A stretch of DNA of 16,624 nucleotides from JAVBLU01 sp031553225 (lineage in GTDB: Bacteria; Bacillota; Clostridia; Christensenellales; UBA1750), in assembly GCA_031553225.1 (NCBI GenBank), contig JAVBLU010000026.1, forward strand, positions 1 to 16,624. Reading direction: 5' to 3'. Of the stretch, positions 14,638 to 16,624 are shown one piece after another. Under the pieces are notes generated by a model that saw only the letters and a program-made list of their open reading frames with translations, had not been told where the DNA came from and ran no database searches. The translations under genes were made by a program, and so were the position numbers. Within the stretch, counting starts at the first letter, position 1; every line of letters starts with the position of its first letter.

Positions 14638-15615
14638 ATGCGCGTGCGCACGTTTGCACTGGCCGCCGCGGCGGTGCTGCTCGCGTCCCTGCTCTGCGGA
14701 TGCTTCGCCGAGCAGCTGGACGCCATGATGGTGGCGAGAGAGAAGGGAACCGCCGCGTCCGCAAGCGCTTCGCCGCCGGCCAGCGCGGAGGCGACCCCAT
14801 CGCCCACGCCCCAGCCCACGGCGGAACCAACCCCAACGCCCAAACCCGCACGTACCCCGCGCCCCACCGCCTCGCCCAAACCATCGGCCACGGCGGTTGC
14901 ATCCACCCCCACGCCCAAGCCCGCAACGCCCGTCCCCACGGTCGCGCGCACCGCTGCGCCTACGCCCGCGCCAACGCCCAAAGGGGGCGACACAAGCAAG
15001 AACGCTCAGCTCCTGCGGGACAACATCGAGGAGTTCCTGTCGCTCAAGTCCGCCTCGATGGCGCTTGTGGAGGCTGCGGTGACGAAGAAGGCGGACGAGG
15101 AGACGCAGAGCGTCTATACCATGGGCGTGGCCCTCATCAACGCCGTAATGGACGTTTATCTGGCCACGAGCGCGCAGCTGCTTGAGCAGCCCGGCGCCGC
15201 GGTTGACGCACAGGAAGGCCTTCTCACCTTTGAAGGCGCGGAGAGCAGCGGCGAGGTTCCGCTCACCTATACCATCGTGGCGGCCGCGGACAACAAATGG
15301 CTGCTCTGCCTGATCACAAGTGACGACGAATCCAAACAGATCGCCTACGAGTTCGTTCATGCGGACAACGACTATTATTATGTGAACGTCTTTGTCTCGG
15401 CGGACGACGAGGGCGACTGCATCGGCACGCGCATCAGCTTTGGCCCTTCGGAGTACTACGCCTCCTTCCATCTGGAGGGAAACCTTACGTACGACACGAT
15501 CCTGGACGACAAGTTCCCTACGCCCAAATCCTTCCCCGGCAAAGGAACGATCACGCTTGCATTCAGCGGCGGCAAGTACGTCATCACCGTAGGGGACGAG
15601 ACCTATAAAAACTGA
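14638..15615 (+). CDS. lipoprotein with Pro/Thr-rich linker and unknown C-terminal domain
   Basis: This 325-residue protein is exported and probably lipid-anchored. Residues 1-21 are a signal peptide rich in Ala and Leu, ending in lipobox LCGC with Cys22. Residues about 40-117 are a low-complexity linker of Pro, Thr, Ala, Ser and Lys with repeated PTP units, of the kind that spans the wall and may be glycosylated. Residues about 118-325 form the folded part. It starts with helical text (NAQLLRDNIEEFLSLKSASMALVEA), and continues into beta-rich text with acidic stretches such as VSADDEGD and a final ITLAFSGGKYVITVGDETYKN. I do not recognise this domain. The gene is second in the operon, 51 bases after the SLH lipoprotein and 14 before the next gene. 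Confidence 0.82.
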   Translation: MRVRTFALAAAAVLLASLLCGCFAEQLDAMMVAREKGTAASASASPPASAEATPSPTPQPTAEPTPTPKPARTPRPTASPKPSATAVASTPTPKPATPVPTVARTAAPTPAPTPKGGDTSKNAQLLRDNIEEFLSLKSASMALVEAAVTKKADEETQSVYTMGVALINAVMDVYLATSAQLLEQPGAAVDAQEGLLTFEGAESSGEVPLTYTIVAAADNKWLLCLITSDDESKQIAYEFVHADNDYYYVNVFVSADDEGDCIGTRISFGPSEYYASFHLEGNLTYDTILDDKFPTPKSFPGKGTITLAFSGGKYVITVGDETYKN

Positions 15616-15629
15616 CGAGGTGGTACGGC

Positions 15630-16418
15630 ATGAAACGCGTCACGGTCATTTGCCTTGTGCTCGTTCTGGCGACCGCCGCCGTGATGGGCGGCGGAACGGC
15701 GCTGGCCATGCAGGGCGGATCAAGCGATGCAAACAAGGCGTTCCTTGCAACAGTGGAGGAGCAGTTTACGGCGTTTCAGGACCTGGACGACGCGATGAGC
15801 GCCGCGTCGGAGAACGCCGACAGCGAAACTCCGGAAGGCATACAGGCGCTGCTTGATCAGATGCACGCGTATATCGAGGAAACCGAAGGCTACGCCGATG
15901 CGCTGGAAGCGTTGAAGACGTCTCAAGTGAACGAGTTGGAGAACCTGCGCACAGCTTGCGCCGGGCACATCCGCATCGCGCAGTACATGGTGAAGACCTA
16001 TGTGCCCATCTTTGAGTACTCTATCGAGCTGCTGGCGATAATGAACGGGTTCGACGCCTTCTCCGAAGATATGAGCCAGCTGGATACCCTGCAACAGAGC
16101 CTGAACGCCTATAAGGCCTACAAAGCGCCCGACAGCATGATGCAAATGCATGAGAGCCTGACGCACGTCATCCAGTTGGCGATCTACGCTTTTCAGGACG
16201 TGGCTCTGGCCGCCGCCCTGGAGGACGAGATCCGCATGATGGCCGCGCAGTGCGAGGCGGAAAACTTTACCGTGCAGATTGCCCTGCTGACGGAGGACAT
16301 CACCAAGTACTCCGAGTTGATCGACGAGATGAGCGAAAAGGTTGACGACCGTTTGGAGGCTAAGGAAGCAGAATTGCGCGACCGCCTGAACGACGCGCTG
16401 GACCGCTACGGTCTGTGA
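15630..16418 (+). CDS. secreted, mainly helical protein of unknown function
   Basis: This 262-residue protein is likely exported. A signal peptide with KR, a hydrophobic core (4-22) and a TALA end predicts cleavage after Ala26. I see no lipobox. The mature chain is almost wholly helical and acidic, with many Leu, Ala, Glu and Asp, and no Pro-rich linker. The C-terminal segment from about 205 to 262 (ITKYSELIDEMSEKVDDRLEAKEAELRDRL) has coiled-coil character. I do not recognise a family. The start ATG at 15630 has GAGGTGG upstream. It is third in the operon, 14 bases after one gene and 10 before the zinc-ribbon gene, so it is almost certainly co-transcribed with them. It may bind one of the neighbouring lipoproteins; that is inference. 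Confidence 0.82.
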   Translation: MKRVTVICLVLVLATAAVMGGGTALAMQGGSSDANKAFLATVEEQFTAFQDLDDAMSAASENADSETPEGIQALLDQMHAYIEETEGYADALEALKTSQVNELENLRTACAGHIRIAQYMVKTYVPIFEYSIELLAIMNGFDAFSEDMSQLDTLQQSLNAYKAYKAPDSMMQMHESLTHVIQLAIYAFQDVALAAALEDEIRMMAAQCEAENFTVQIALLTEDITKYSELIDEMSEKVDDRLEAKEAELRDRLNDALDRYGL

Positions 16419-16428
16419 GGTGAACGAC

Positions 16429-16624
16429 ATGCCATTTTGTGAAAACTGCGGGGCCACGGTAGAACTGAGCGCCAAATTTTGCGCGGAGTGCGGCGGAAAG
16501 CTGCCTGAACGCGCAGGCTCGCCCGCCCCGGCTGCCCATGCGCCGCCTCCGCCCGGCCCGGCCCCCGCGGCCCAGCCCTACGCTCCTGCGCCTGCCGCCG
16601 GTTACGCGGCCGCGCCCGCCCCGG
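16429..16624 (+). CDS. zinc-ribbon protein with Pro/Ala-rich linker (3' end outside window)
   Basis: The first 65 codons are visible and the gene runs off the right edge. The N-terminus MPFCENCG...KFCAECGGKL is a zinc ribbon with two CxxC pairs (Cys4, Cys7, Cys18, Cys21). From about residue 29 the chain is a Pro/Ala/Gly-rich linker with Tyr. In Firmicutes, zinc ribbons of this kind often precede a linker and then a membrane segment and an outer domain, but nothing beyond residue 65 can be seen. The start ATG at 16429 has GAGGTG upstream, overlapping the previous stop codon region. It is the fourth gene of the envelope operon. Confidence 0.85.
   Translation, partial: MPFCENCGATVELSAKFCAECGGKLPERAGSPAPAAHAPPPPGPAPAAQPYAPAPAAGYAAAPAP

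Noticed and set aside
14758..14990. Repeated CCCACGCCC/CCAACGCCC units resembling a tandem DNA repeat or CRISPR-like array
   Set aside because: The units are irregular and in frame with the Pro/Thr-rich linker of the lipoprotein; there are no spacers, so this is a protein-level repeat.
14010..15185. Plus-strand frame (391 codons) overlapping both lipoprotein genes
   Set aside because: It is the shifted frame of two genes with clear lipoboxes and domains; the translation is Arg/His/Gly-rich and joins unrelated coding regions.

Overview
The window is GC-rich bacterial DNA with strong GGAGG-type ribosome binding sites, sigma-70-like promoters (TATAAT/TATACT), lipoprotein signal peptides, a DUF6157 gene, a 7TMR-DISM-type histidine kinase and a zinc-ribbon protein. 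This fits a GC-rich Gram-positive of the Clostridia, perhaps a gut lineage. The membrane LuxR-type regulator is also common in Coriobacteriia, so the phylum is an inference. No rRNA, tRNA, CRISPR array or intact mobile element is visible.

Layout. Positions 1-337 are mostly unassigned and end in a promoter for a small DUF6157 protein (338-730). Convergent to it lies an orphan membrane sensor histidine kinase (759-2717, minus). Its promoter diverges from that of a three-gene plus-strand cluster (2951-6915): a large two-part alpha/beta-hydrolase of the acetyl-xylan-esterase type, a divergent glucosamine-6-phosphate-deaminase-like protein and a Gfo/Idh/MocA oxidoreductase. Together these look like a sugar or amino-sugar modification and catabolism unit. 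A near-perfect palindrome abuts the cluster's extended -10 promoter, and a perfect palindrome lies inside the third gene.

Next come a GNAT acetyltransferase (7195-7734) and a short-chain dehydrogenase (7784-8683) whose usual catalytic Asn position is Cys. A gene-free, hairpin-rich stretch of 566 bases follows (8684-9249). Two minus-strand regulators come after it: an AraC DNA-binding domain fused to a BtrH/papain-like C-terminal domain (9250-10722), and a polytopic membrane protein ending in a LuxR helix-turn-helix (10811-12292).

A 380-base intergenic region (12293-12672) holds the LuxR-gene promoter, two copies of a 17-bp palindrome 56 bp apart, and a bidirectional terminator-like hairpin. 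To its right is a tightly spaced plus-strand operon of cell-envelope genes: an SLH-containing lipoprotein (12673-14586), a Pro/Thr-linker lipoprotein (14638-15615), a secreted helical protein (15630-16418) and a zinc-ribbon protein cut by the window edge (16429-16624). The membrane LuxR-type regulator and this divergent envelope operon are the best candidate for an undescribed system. The link rests on position only.
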